Shown piece after piece: positions 47,341 to 55,707 of a stretch of DNA of 64,000 nt. The notes beneath the pieces are model-generated. The model ran no database searches. It was not told the origin of the DNA and worked only from the letters and a program-made list of their open reading frames with translations. This stretch comes from Gammaproteobacteria bacterium (GTDB lineage Bacteria > Pseudomonadota > Gammaproteobacteria > JAADJB01). The position numbers were made by a program, and so were the translations under genes. How positions within the stretch are numbered: the stretch's first letter is position 1; each line of letters starts with the position of its first letter. Where the stretch lies: assembly GCA_013151035.1 (NCBI GenBank), contig JAADJB010000023.1, forward strand, positions 50,156 through 114,155, given 5' to 3'.

Positions 47341-47976
47341 CTACTGCTCAGACAAATTCTCCAACAATATCGTGCGCAAAAGATTCAAGCACCCATGAAA
47401 AAAATGTGACGCTTCAGGCAAAACAACAATATTTGGCAGCGGATGACAACCCTGCGCCCATATCAGCACATCCTGGCAACTGACAATTTCATCCACCTCA
47501 CCCTGAATCAACAAACACGGGCAATTCGGCAAAGATAATTGGGTAAAATCAAAAAGATGAACCGGCGGAGCCACTAGAATCAGTTGTTCAACGGCTGCTT
47601 TAGTCGAGGCCCTCAAGGCAACATAGGCTCCAAAGGAAAAACCAGCTAACACAACCTTCGCATCAGGATAACGCGCACGCATGAAGCCAAGCGTAGCAAG
47701 CAGGTCATCCGTTTCACCCTGCCCCTCAGCATAATCACCTTCACTGTCACCCACACCGCGAAAATTAAAACGCAGACTCGCCATGCCCATCTCATTCAGA
47801 GTTTTGGCAATATAATGCACTACCTTGTTTTGCATAGTGCCACTATGTAGTGGATGAGGATGACAAATCACTGCGATACTTTGTACTACAGAATTATCGG
47901 CAGGACACGCCAATATCCCTTCCAGCGACCCCACCGGCCCCTGGATCATTATTTTTTCCTGGATCATTATTATCAA
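47341..47976 (-). CDS. Alpha/beta hydrolase (COG2945-like)
   Basis: 211 residues; the start could be 47976 or a later Met (IMIQGPVGSLEGIL). Fold motifs: AVICHPHPLHSGTMQNKVVHYIAK (HPHP oxyanion segment), LRFNFRGVGDSEG, VVLAGFSFGAYVAL (nucleophile Ser in GFSFG), QGEVDEIV (Asp) and LPEASHFFHG (His). This is the family of short cytoplasmic esterase-like enzymes with unknown substrate. Flanked on both sides by double-hairpin palindromes. Confidence 0.88.
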   Translation of the reverse strand: MIIMIQEKIMIQGPVGSLEGILACPADNSVVQSIAVICHPHPLHSGTMQNKVVHYIAKTLNEMGMASLRFNFRGVGDSEGDYAEGQGETDDLLATLGFMRARYPDAKVVLAGFSFGAYVALRASTKAAVEQLILVAPPVHLFDFTQLSLPNCPCLLIQGEVDEIVSCQDVLIWAQGCHPLPNIVVLPEASHFFHGCLNLLRTILLENLSEQ

Positions 47977-48016
47977 CCATCAATAATCGAAACTCATTAC
48001 TGCCCCATTAACTCAA

Positions 48017-48130
48017 GAGACAGGGATTGCGTTTCTCTATCAGAGACCCTTGCCCGCATGGACGCGGGCGTGGAGCCTACATAGATGTATTCACTGCGTG
48101 TCTCTGGTAGAGAAGCATAATTCATGTCTC
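48017..48130. repeat. Double-hairpin palindromic element, copy 2 (degenerate arms)
   Basis: Arms 48017-48047 and 48100-48130, 31 bases each with several mismatches. Inner hairpin GCCCGC-ATGGAC-GCGGGC, linker GAGCC..GATGTATTCACTGCGT. The left flank ATTAACTCAAGAG is shared with copy 1, so the two are homologous beyond the palindrome. Confidence 0.8.
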
Positions 48131-48432
48131 GAGCTTACCCCCAGCCCGCACATCCTCGGCAATTGCTCCTGCATTGCTCTACCTCCTGCATCCCTGCAGT
48201 CGTGTGCGGTCGTTCGCTGAACTGCGAATGCCCCTGTGACCGCCAGGGATGGCGGAAATGCTGAAAATGCAGGAGCAATTTCCAGTGGGCATTCGGTTTC
48301 AGAACGTGCACCTGCCATAGAAAAATGCCGCCATCCCTGGCGATACCTCAGATAAATAACTTACCCCCAGCCCGCACATCCTGTGCGGTCGTTCGCTGAA
48401 CTGCGAATGCCCACAGGGCATTCGGTTTCAGC
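48131..48432. repeat. Two-hairpin repeat, one copy with expanded complementary loops
   Basis: Copy B (48361-48432) has hairpin 1 CCGCACA-TCC-TGTGCGG and hairpin 2 GCGAATGCCC-ACA-GGGCATTCG. Copy A (48134-48302) has the same stems, but loop 1 is replaced by about 46 bases and loop 2 by about 52. The inserts carry AATTGCTCCTGCATT (48161-48175) and its exact complement (48266-48280). A third pair of CCGCCAGGGATGGCGG-type stems is at 48240-48255 and 48328-48343. No gene is seen in 47977-48432. Confidence 0.75.
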
Positions 48433-49146
48433 TCACCCACATTTTGAATCACCGCAGCTTAGACAGGTCAGGCAACCATCCATCTGAATCATTGCCTTGG
48501 TATGACATTTACCACACAGGCTGGCACCATCAGGAAAATCCTGCGGTTCCTTATCCTCGGCATTCTTCACACTATTTTCATATTCACTTCGTTTTTCTGC
48601 CACCAGTTTTTTCTGATGCTCATCCAGGCCATCATCGGACATCATACCAATCATACGCAGGTGACATTCAATCGCATCACCAATCTCGGCAACCAGTGAG
48701 GGCATATACTTGCCACCTTTCTTAAAATAGCCCCCGCGAGGATCAAATACCGAACGCAGCTCTTCAACCAAAAAGGTAACATCACCACCCTTACGAAATA
48801 CCGCCGAGATAATACGCGTTAACGCAACAATCCATTGAAAGTGATCCATGTTCTTGGAATTAATAAATACCTCAAATGGACGACGTAACTCATGTTCTGT
48901 TTTTGCATTCAGGATAATATCGTTAATGGTGACATACAACGCATGTTCCGATAACGGCGTCTTAATTTTATAAGTGGAACCCACCAACATCTCCGGGCGT
49001 TCCAGTTTTTCATGCAACTGCACAACATTATCGTGACTGGAATCCTCTTCTGCTACAGCGGCTGTCTTTTTGACAGAGGCATCCGGTTCTTCTTCATCTT
49101 TTACTACATTATAACCAACAATTTTGTGATCTATTTTAATAGCCAT
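48433..49146 (-). CDS. nrdJb: Class II ribonucleotide reductase, small C-terminal chain NrdJb
   Basis: 237 residues, matching the separate NrdJb chain of Pseudomonas aeruginosa in size and order. It contains the TSCPD-like domain (PFEVFINSKNMDHFQWIVALTRIISAVFRKGGDVTFLVEELR) and a Cys-rich tail (CGKCHTKAMIQMDGCLTCLSCGDSKCG) that supplies the redox thiols or a metal site for NrdJa. The N-terminal 60 residues are acidic and probably flexible. 13 bases after nrdJa. Confidence 0.88.
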   Translation of the reverse strand: MAIKIDHKIVGYNVVKDEEEPDASVKKTAAVAEEDSSHDNVVQLHEKLERPEMLVGSTYKIKTPLSEHALYVTINDIILNAKTEHELRRPFEVFINSKNMDHFQWIVALTRIISAVFRKGGDVTFLVEELRSVFDPRGGYFKKGGKYMPSLVAEIGDAIECHLRMIGMMSDDGLDEHQKKLVAEKRSEYENSVKNAEDKEPQDFPDGASLCGKCHTKAMIQMDGCLTCLSCGDSKCG

Positions 49147-49159
49147 TTTCTCTACTCGC

Positions 49160-51313
49160 CTAAAATTTACCGTAATACCCTTCTTTTAATGCATCATACA
49201 GATTTGCCGCAGTATGCATCTCACCATCATATTCAATCTCTTCATTACCCTTTAATTCAACGTAGGTTCCATCCTCAAGATCAAAACGATAAAGTGTTTT
49301 TTCCAGGTCATCTTCTTTCACCAACACCCCCTGAAACACCTCGGGATTAAAACGGAAAGTGGTACATCCCTTAAGCCCCTGATCATAGGCGTACTGATAG
49401 ATACCCTTGAAATCTTCATAGGGGTAATCGGTCGGTACATTAGCTGTTTTTGAGATACTGGAGTCAATCCACAACTGAGCCGCTGCCTGAATATCAACAT
49501 GCGCCTTTGGCGTAATATCCTCAGCAGTAATAAAATAATCCGGTAATTGCTCGGCTTTATTGTCGCTATAAGGCATCGCCGCACTATTAATCAGTTCACG
49601 ATAGGCGAGCAATTCAAAGGAAAACACGTCGACCTTCTCCTTGCTCTTCTTACCTTCACGGATCACATTACGCGCATAATGGTGCGCAAAAGAAGGCTCA
49701 ATACCATTACTGGCATTATTCGCCAGGGATAATGAGATGGTACCCGTGGGCGCGATAGATGAATGATGAGTAAAACGACAACCGACCTCCGCCAAACGAT
49801 CCACTAGTGCCTCATCCAGCCCGGCAATCTTGTTCATATAATGACTATAACGCGCATGCAAAACCTTACCCTTGACCTCATCACCCGGCTTCCAGCCATC
49901 GGCAATCATCGCCGGACGCTGACTCAACATAGCCGCCGTCACGGTAAAGTTTTCATCCATAATCGGTGCAGCACCCTTCTCTTCCGCCAAAGTGAGACCG
50001 CTCTTCCAGCCCTGTAGAGACATCTCACGAGTAACTTCTTCAGTAAAGGCAATGGACTCATCTGAACCATACTTCATACACAACATTGTTACTGAGGAAC
50101 CGAGACCCAGATAGCCCATACCATGACGACGCTTACGCAGAATCTCATCACGTTGCCCGCCCAGTGGCAGACCATTAATCTCGACCACATTATCCAACAT
50201 GCGAGTAAAGACCGACACCACCTCACGGAACTCATCCCAATCAAAACGAGCCTGTGGGGTAAAGGGATCACGCACAAAATGAGTCAGATTGATTGAACCC
50301 AGCAGACAGGAACCATACGGTGGCAAGGGCTGTTCACCACAGGGATTCGTGGCACGAACATTCTCGCAAAACCAGTTGTTATTCATCTCATTAACTTTAT
50401 CGATCAAAATAAAACCCGGTTCAGCATAATCATAGGTGGAAGACATAATGACATCCCACAAACGACGAGCACGAATGGTACGATAAACCTTACAGGCAAC
50501 CTTACCGTTATTATCGGTAATATACTTATCATGCACCGGCCACTCACGCCAGATCACCTGTTCCGGATTCTTGAGATCAAGCCCATCCAGCTCACACTCT
50601 GTCTCGGTAACCGGAAAGGCGAGTTGCCAATCAATATCCTGCTTAACCGCAGCCATAAAGTCGCTGGTAATCAGCAATGAAAGATTGAATTGACGCAAAC
50701 GCCCGTCTTCTCTTTTCGCTCGAATAAAGTCCAGCACATCGGGATGGCCAATATCAAAGGTTGCCATCTGTGCACCGCGCCGACCACCGGCTGAAGAAAC
50801 GGTGAAACACATCTTGTCATAGATATCCATGAAAGACAGCGGCCCGGAGGTATAGGCACCCGCACCCGCAACGTAAGCCCCTTTAGGCCGCAAGGTAGAA
50901 AACTCATAACCAATACCACAACCCGCTTTCAAGGTCAGCCCGGCCTCTCGCACCTTGTCCAGAATTGCCGTCATCGAATCACTAATGGTGCCGGAAACCG
51001 TACAGTTTATGGTTGATGTCGCTGGTTTATGCTCCAGTGCGCCCGCATTGGACATTATACGTCCTGCTGGAATCGCACCATGCCGCAAGGCCCACAGGAA
51101 GCGGTCCTGCCAATGGTCACGCAACGCGTCATCAAGCTCGACCTCGGCTAAGGCCTCAGCAACACGCTGATAGGTTCCATCCATATCCTGATCAACAAAA
51201 TCGCCATTCTTTGCCTTTAAGCGATATTTTTTATCCCATATATCCAGTGATGCAGACTGAAAAGGGACATTAGTCACCCCGGCAGCCTCAGCTTGCAAAG
51301 ATACATTTTTCAT
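49160..51313 (-). CDS. nrdJa: Adenosylcobalamin-dependent ribonucleoside-diphosphate reductase, catalytic chain NrdJa
   Basis: 717 residues from MKNVSLQAEAAGVTNVPFQS, with GGGGAG 5 bases before the ATG; an ATG 42 bases upstream lies in the leader. It makes deoxyribonucleotides using a B12-generated thiyl radical. Visible are STINCTVSGTI (first redox Cys), ATNPCGEQPLPPYGSCLLGSINL (Asn-Cys-Glu active site) and SIAPTGTISLSLANNASNGIEP. Independence from oxygen suits both aerobic and micro-oxic life. It needs B12, but no B12 riboswitch was found. NrdR boxes lie upstream. Confidence 0.93.
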   Translation of the reverse strand: MKNVSLQAEAAGVTNVPFQSASLDIWDKKYRLKAKNGDFVDQDMDGTYQRVAEALAEVELDDALRDHWQDRFLWALRHGAIPAGRIMSNAGALEHKPATSTINCTVSGTISDSMTAILDKVREAGLTLKAGCGIGYEFSTLRPKGAYVAGAGAYTSGPLSFMDIYDKMCFTVSSAGGRRGAQMATFDIGHPDVLDFIRAKREDGRLRQFNLSLLITSDFMAAVKQDIDWQLAFPVTETECELDGLDLKNPEQVIWREWPVHDKYITDNNGKVACKVYRTIRARRLWDVIMSSTYDYAEPGFILIDKVNEMNNNWFCENVRATNPCGEQPLPPYGSCLLGSINLTHFVRDPFTPQARFDWDEFREVVSVFTRMLDNVVEINGLPLGGQRDEILRKRRHGMGYLGLGSSVTMLCMKYGSDESIAFTEEVTREMSLQGWKSGLTLAEEKGAAPIMDENFTVTAAMLSQRPAMIADGWKPGDEVKGKVLHARYSHYMNKIAGLDEALVDRLAEVGCRFTHHSSIAPTGTISLSLANNASNGIEPSFAHHYARNVIREGKKSKEKVDVFSFELLAYRELINSAAMPYSDNKAEQLPDYFITAEDITPKAHVDIQAAAQLWIDSSISKTANVPTDYPYEDFKGIYQYAYDQGLKGCTTFRFNPEVFQGVLVKEDDLEKTLYRFDLEDGTYVELKGNEEIEYDGEMHTAANLYDALKEGYYGKF

Positions 51314-51335
51314 TTTTTCTCCCCAGTATTCGATA

Positions 51336-51351
51336 ACACAACATATTGTGT
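51336..51351 (-). promoter_or_regulatory. NrdR-box-like palindrome in the nrdJ leader
   Basis: ACACAACATATTGTGT, one or two mismatches from the NrdR box pattern, 22 bases before the nrdJa ATG. Confidence 0.5.
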
Positions 51352-51490
51352 TCAAGCGATAAGGTTACCCCCCACTCAAAGGACTGTCAATACCTTAGCG
51401 TGATTATTTTTAATCCTTTATAATCAATTGGTTATAAAAAATAAAGGGTTAACACTCATCCGTATAGAAGCCTATGATTACAAAGGTAAA

Positions 51491-51528
51491 ACACTATATA
51501 TTGTGTTTCTAATATACTATATATAGCG
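51491..51528 (-). promoter_or_regulatory. Pair of NrdR boxes upstream of nrdJ
   Basis: ACACTATATATTGTGT (51491-51506) matches the NrdR consensus. ATACTATATATAGCGC (51513-51528) matches 13 of 16, with starts 22 bases (two helical turns) apart. NrdR is the ATP/dATP-sensing repressor of ribonucleotide reductase genes. The sites are 178-215 bases before the nrdJa start in an otherwise empty gap. Confidence 0.7.
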
Positions 51529-51530
51529 CC

Positions 51531-52313
51531 TTAAAACAGCATCCTCAAGCCCAGCAGTAGCAATAAACCGGCAAAGAATTTTTTTAGATAGCGGGGTGAA
51601 ATAACATGCGCCCAACAGGCACCTACCCGTGCAAATAAGAAACTACTGAGAATAATAATCCAGACAGCGGGCCAGTAGATATAACCATCAACAGGCGCAA
51701 GGGGATCAACAATAGAGAGCACCATAAACCCTGCCATACCCACCAAAGCAATCGGCAAACCACAGGCCGCCGATGTTGCCACCGCTTGATGGATCGATAT
51801 TCCATGCCAATTCAACAGGGGAACCGTCAGGGTGCCACCACCAATACCAAGAATGGTCGAAAATACTCCAACCACAGCACCCGATAAACCAAGAAAACGC
51901 TCTTTACCTGATCGCGATCGAGTAGAACCAGCATCCAGGCTACTCAGCATATACACCGCCACCATGATCTCGAATAGCGCAAACACCCATCCCAGCCACT
52001 CGGTACTCATCTTACCCACCAGCCAAACACCCGCAACTCCACCAACAATCAATCCTGGCAATAAACGAGCAAACAGATCCCAACGCACTGCCGAGCGCTG
52101 ATGATGGGTGTAAATAGAAGATATCGAGGTCACTATAATCGTCACCAACGAACTCGCCACAGCGACATGCACCTCAAACCCTGACACCATGTTGTTTTCA
52201 CGAAAAACCAACACTAATACGGGGACAATCACCAGGCCACCACCCACTCCCAACAGGCCCGCCAATAGCCCCGCGAATGCACCCAACAACAAATAAATCA
52301 ACCACAAATCCAT
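51531..52313 (-). CDS. TauE/SafE family permease
   Basis: 260 residues from MDLWLIYLLLGAFAGLLAGLLGVGGGLVIVPVL; an ATG 24 bases upstream is less likely. About eight membrane segments and the paired family motifs GLLGVGGGLVIVP and TILGIGGGTLTVPLL define the TauE/SafE (DUF81) group, exporters of sulfite or organosulfonates. The substrate is unproven. A terminator separates it from the upstream CTERM gene, so it needs its own promoter in the small gap. Confidence 0.88.
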   Translation of the reverse strand: MDLWLIYLLLGAFAGLLAGLLGVGGGLVIVPVLVLVFRENNMVSGFEVHVAVASSLVTIIVTSISSIYTHHQRSAVRWDLFARLLPGLIVGGVAGVWLVGKMSTEWLGWVFALFEIMVAVYMLSSLDAGSTRSRSGKERFLGLSGAVVGVFSTILGIGGGTLTVPLLNWHGISIHQAVATSAACGLPIALVGMAGFMVLSIVDPLAPVDGYIYWPAVWIIILSSFLFARVGACWAHVISPRYLKKFFAGLLLLLGLRMLF

Positions 52314-52335
52314 CGCTATCCTCCAAAAAACAGGC

Positions 52336-52361
52336 AAAAAAAAAGCGACCCGGAGGTCGCT
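52336..52361 (-). terminator. Intrinsic terminator of the first VPLPA-CTERM gene
   Basis: Minus strand AGCGACC, loop TCCG, GGTCGCT followed by nine T. 30 bases after the stop codon at 52391. Confidence 0.9.
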
Positions 52362-52390
52362 ATATTCAATGGGTCAATAACAAACAAAAC

Positions 52391-53254
52391 CTATTTTTTA
52401 CGTCTCGATGTGGCAAACAAACCGACCAGACCCGAGGCAAACAACCAAGCGGCGGCGGGCAGTGGTACCACAACATTAGGCCCCACCACATCAAAGGCAT
52501 TGACCTTGTTTTCCATCTTGATATTCAGGCGATAGCTACCCCCAGCCAACGCATTAGTGCTGGCTCTAAAGAAATCAGCACTCTGATCATAAAGACTATT
52601 AAAAGTAATCCCTGTATTCAAACTAAAGGGATCATATAGTTCCGTACCCCCCATGGGGCCTGTCACCGAACTACCATCAGGCAACCACTCAAACACGGTC
52701 GCACCCGAGCTATTTCGTAGGCTAATATTAAAAAAGCTATTCGCAGAAGCAAAGCCATCCGTTCCAGCCACCGTATTCATAAACAGCTCTGCATTAAAAC
52801 TAAAATCAATTTCCGTACCTGGAGCAACACCAAACATATACCCGGTAAAGACATTGGCACCTGATGCATACGCAATACCCGCACCCGTGATGACCTCACC
52901 AATCGAAGAGGCAGCACCAGTACCCACCGATAGACCAGCACTTATCACCTGAGCATCACCATAAGCGGTATCAGCCGTCTGCGTATGTTGATAAAATTCA
53001 TTTTCAAATGAAGCACAAGCACCAATACAGGCCGCAGGTGCATCATATCGATCCGCATTACCCTCACCACTAATACCATCTGAGGCGGCATCATTAGAAA
53101 AACTAAAGCCCGAGAAAAAAGCATCGGTTGGCGAAAAGCTCACTGCAAGCTCATCAATAAGTGTATACGAAGTTGCAAGGGACAAGGCGTTAGCCGGTGT
53201 CGTTAACACCCCCATCAGGGCTCCCATTGCCAGAATTAATCCTTTATTTTTCAT
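52391..53254 (-). CDS. VPLPA-CTERM sorted secreted protein 1
   Basis: 287 residues from MKNKGLILAMGALMGVLTTPANALS (signal peptide). The extracellular body has a Cys pair (CIGAC) and a repetitive Gly/Ala/Asn-rich, beta-type composition. The C-terminus VPLPAAAWLFASGLVGLFATSRRKK is the VPLPA variant of the PEP-CTERM signal: motif, membrane stretch, basic cluster, handled by an exosortase that is not in this window. It is paralogous to the next gene (shared DAPAxCxGAC..AYGDAQ..GTG blocks). Function unknown; such proteins are often part of the extracellular matrix. Confidence 0.85.
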   Translation of the reverse strand: MKNKGLILAMGALMGVLTTPANALSLATSYTLIDELAVSFSPTDAFFSGFSFSNDAASDGISGEGNADRYDAPAACIGACASFENEFYQHTQTADTAYGDAQVISAGLSVGTGAASSIGEVITGAGIAYASGANVFTGYMFGVAPGTEIDFSFNAELFMNTVAGTDGFASANSFFNISLRNSSGATVFEWLPDGSSVTGPMGGTELYDPFSLNTGITFNSLYDQSADFFRASTNALAGGSYRLNIKMENKVNAFDVVGPNVVVPLPAAAWLFASGLVGLFATSRRKK

Positions 53255-53346
53255 TGTTTTTCTCCTACCTTCATTTTTTTCTATGCGCTTCACTTACATC
53301 ACACACAATATATTTTTATCGTACCAAACCGAATCAAACGACCCGA

Positions 53347-54222
53347 TCATGCCCTTCTGGCAACACCAACAAGCCCTAACAGACCACTGGCAAATAGCCA
53401 TACCGCAGCCGGAACAGGCACCGCAGCCACATTCACCTGATTAACCATCTCAATCTCCAGGCTATACATACTTTCAGACAAGGTATCTGTCGAGGCAAAA
53501 AAACTACCAAAACCAGCCACATAGGAACCATTGCCAACAATGCCTGTATTCAGGCTGAAGGGGTCGTCAATTTCAATACCACCATTGGGTAGCGCACCCG
53601 ACGATACAACACCATCCGGAGACCAAGAAAAAGCGACCGCATTAGTCAAAGAATCGGTCAGGGTAATATTAAAAAAGGTATTAGCCGCCGCATCAATGCC
53701 ATCAGGCCCAAGCTCTGTGTGCATGAATAGATCAGCCACAAAAGCAAAATCAAACGCCGTTGGTGTTGTCACCTGAATGATCGCATTCATCACGTTAGAA
53801 CCCGATGCGTGTGCGACACCGCCTGTTGAATATACATCACCTATCGCCAATGCCTGGCCGGTACCCGCCACTACATCCGCATCAATAATCTGGGCATCGC
53901 CATAGGCAAAACCAAGCGTGCCAACAGTATGATCAAAAAAATCATTGTTCCAACCGACACAAGCACCCACACAGGAGGCCGGCGCATCCATGGGATCAAC
54001 ATTAGCGGTACCAGTAACGCCATTAGCAGCCGTATTATTAGAAAAGGTAAAACTATTAATCGATGCTGAACCCGTATTAAAATTGATTGAAAAATTCGAT
54101 ATATCATTATACGAGGTGGCAGCGGCACCAGGCGCAGATACCCCGGCAATCGCCGAACCCGAAAAGACACTGACAGCTGCCGCTAATATCGTCATGTGAG
54201 ACAGTTTTTTAATTGCATTCAT
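53347..54222 (-). CDS. VPLPA-CTERM sorted secreted protein 2 (paralogue)
   Basis: 291 residues from MNAIKKLSHMTILAAAVSVFSGSAIAG (signal peptide). MDAPASCVGACVGWNNDFFDHT, FAYGDAQII and SWSPDGVVSSGALPNGGIEIDDPFSLNTG align with the same blocks in the downstream gene, so the two arose by tandem duplication. It ends VPVPAAVWLFASGLLGLVGVARRA. A sigma54-like promoter lies 54 bases upstream. 92 bases separate the two genes, and no terminator was seen between them. Confidence 0.85.
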   Translation of the reverse strand: MNAIKKLSHMTILAAAVSVFSGSAIAGVSAPGAAATSYNDISNFSINFNTGSASINSFTFSNNTAANGVTGTANVDPMDAPASCVGACVGWNNDFFDHTVGTLGFAYGDAQIIDADVVAGTGQALAIGDVYSTGGVAHASGSNVMNAIIQVTTPTAFDFAFVADLFMHTELGPDGIDAAANTFFNITLTDSLTNAVAFSWSPDGVVSSGALPNGGIEIDDPFSLNTGIVGNGSYVAGFGSFFASTDTLSESMYSLEIEMVNQVNVAAVPVPAAVWLFASGLLGLVGVARRA

Positions 54223-54237
54223 TTCTATATACCCCAA

Positions 54238-54558
54238 AATAATTTTTTATATTCATCCCTAACTGCTAACCTTGTAGCAATTACCGTTCCACATTCGTCA
54301 AGCATTTGTTTTTTAACAAAAAAACAAATGGTGTCAGTGAGAACAAAAATAGAGAGCGTAAAAAAAACCGACTAACAATCATTGAATAACACGCAAAAAA
54401 TAATTAAACACATTAAAAATCAATGGGGTATACGAAACAGGGGTGATTACACCCCCCTAAAGAGATGTAAAATAAACCGACAGCAATATAAATAAACAGG
54501 TCAGAAACAAAAAAAAACAGTACACTCCTGTTAAAACCATCAGTATCGCGCGAGAATC
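54238..54558. other. Intergenic region between divergent CTERM and PDC genes
   Basis: 320 AT-rich bases. Contents: a sigma54-like promoter for the leftward gene (54276-54291) and a 16-mer AAAAATCAATGGGGTA (54415-54430) also found, with one change, upstream of the cyclophilin-CTERM gene (57628-57643). Nothing else is recognised. Confidence 0.6.
54276..54291 (-). promoter_or_regulatory. Sigma54-like promoter of VPLPA-CTERM gene 2
   Basis: Minus strand TGGAAC-N5-TTGCT against the consensus TGGCAC-N5-TTGCW, one mismatch. The -12 GC lies 54-58 bases before the start codon, a distance close to that at the cyclophilin-CTERM gene. Confidence 0.6.
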
Positions 54559-55491
54559 ATGACCAATTTTAAAGATATCATCCAAAATAAAAAAACAGCA
54601 CTTAAGGAACAATCCACCCCAATCATGGCCGATCTAGCCATTCAGGCAGCGAAGGTCTGGACACAGGAACAGGCTCTGGATCAGGTGTTACAAGGAGGCA
54701 TTAAGGATCTAGCCTTTTGCCACATGATCTATGCGGTCAATACCGATGGCATCCTGCTCTCATCCAATGTTGAACGCGACCAGATGGATAGCCAATGGAA
54801 GGGGCGCGACCTCACTGGCCGCCCTTATTTGCGTGATGCACACCCTTACCAGGGTTACAGCATGACCTCGGTGTATACCAGTCGTCACACCCTCCACCCC
54901 TGCATTACCGTTATTCAGTCTGTTCATCATAATGAAAAAATACTCGGTTTCATTGCCGCCGACTATAACCTCGATAGCCTGCCGGGTGAAAAGGCTCAGA
55001 CCAGCCCCGATAATCACTGGGTACAATATAAGGGTGACCCTGCCATTCGTGGCACGGTATTCATGCAACAGCGTGAAATTAGCGCGATGGATGAGGTACT
55101 TGGTGATACCATTGAGATTCTGACCGACATGATGCAACACCACGGCATCTTTCACTGCAAGATTCACTTTTCCAGCTCCCGTTTATCTATGTGGTCGGTG
55201 GACGATCCTTTTGGTTACAATATCCATACTCTGGAAGACATCACTAACCCTGAGCGCTGTCTCGCCTACCCTATCCGCCCTCAACATGAACGCACCTGTG
55301 TGAGTGAGGAGGATATTGGTCTGGTTCTGGATCTGCTAAAAAAACTACGCCATGCGGATGAAATCATTTACCTGAGATCAGCCTCCTTTAATATCATCAA
55401 TGGTATGGTCGGGCTAACCTTCTCTTGCGATGGGTCTCATTATATTCCTTATGATGAATTCCTTAATATGGGTAGTGAGTTCTGGTTTTAG
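54559..55491 (+). CDS. PDC (Cache-like) sensor domain protein
   Basis: 310 residues without membrane segment or signal peptide. The core DLAFCHMIYAVNTDGILLSSNV..GRDLTGRPYLRDAHPYQGYSMTSVYTSRHTLHPCITVIQSVHHNEKILGFIAADYNLDSLP is a PDC sensor fold, normally found outside the membrane in chemoreceptors and kinases. The C-terminal 130 residues (ISAMDEVLGDTIEILTDMM..) are not recognised. A cytosolic stand-alone PDC protein may sense a small metabolite; partner unknown. Confidence 0.7.
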   Translation: MTNFKDIIQNKKTALKEQSTPIMADLAIQAAKVWTQEQALDQVLQGGIKDLAFCHMIYAVNTDGILLSSNVERDQMDSQWKGRDLTGRPYLRDAHPYQGYSMTSVYTSRHTLHPCITVIQSVHHNEKILGFIAADYNLDSLPGEKAQTSPDNHWVQYKGDPAIRGTVFMQQREISAMDEVLGDTIEILTDMMQHHGIFHCKIHFSSSRLSMWSVDDPFGYNIHTLEDITNPERCLAYPIRPQHERTCVSEEDIGLVLDLLKKLRHADEIIYLRSASFNIINGMVGLTFSCDGSHYIPYDEFLNMGSEFWF

Positions 55492-55554
55492 GTTCCCAGG
55501 GGCATAACCAATAACCTTTAAGCGAAAATAATATATACTTTAACCGAAACTTGA

Positions 55555-55648
55555 ACGACCTATCTTTAACAGAGACACACCGTGAATACATCCATGTGCT
55601 CGACAGCCGCGTCCATGCGGCTGTCGGTCTCTGTTAAAGATAGGTCGT
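55555..55648. repeat. Double-hairpin palindromic element, copy 3 (inverted, new arms)
   Basis: Perfect 22-bp arms (55555-55576 and 55627-55648), extending to about 27 with one mismatch. Read on the minus strand it shows the inner hairpin with loop ATGGAC, GAGC, then GATGTATTCACGGTGT, as in copies 1 and 2, but the arm sequence outside CAGAGAC is unrelated to theirs. Confidence 0.85.
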
Positions 55649-55707
55649 CCAAGTCTCTTGCAGCAGAGTAATCTCAGTATGGTTACTATAAAAACAGAGG
55701 TAGAAAT

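Noticed and set aside
48091..48318. 75-codon minus-strand frame in the repeat region
   Set aside because: It spans the loop inserts and stems of the two-hairpin repeat, with no ribosome site and a repeat-derived sequence.
51314..51530. B12 riboswitch upstream of nrdJ
   Set aside because: The leader is AT-rich, lacks a B12-box-like GCCACTG motif and has no long structured region; only NrdR-type palindromes are seen.
53281..53346. Sigma54 promoter for VPLPA-CTERM gene 1
   Set aside because: A TGGTAC resembling a -24 box is present at 53321-53326, but the -12 position reads AAATA, so the element is incomplete.
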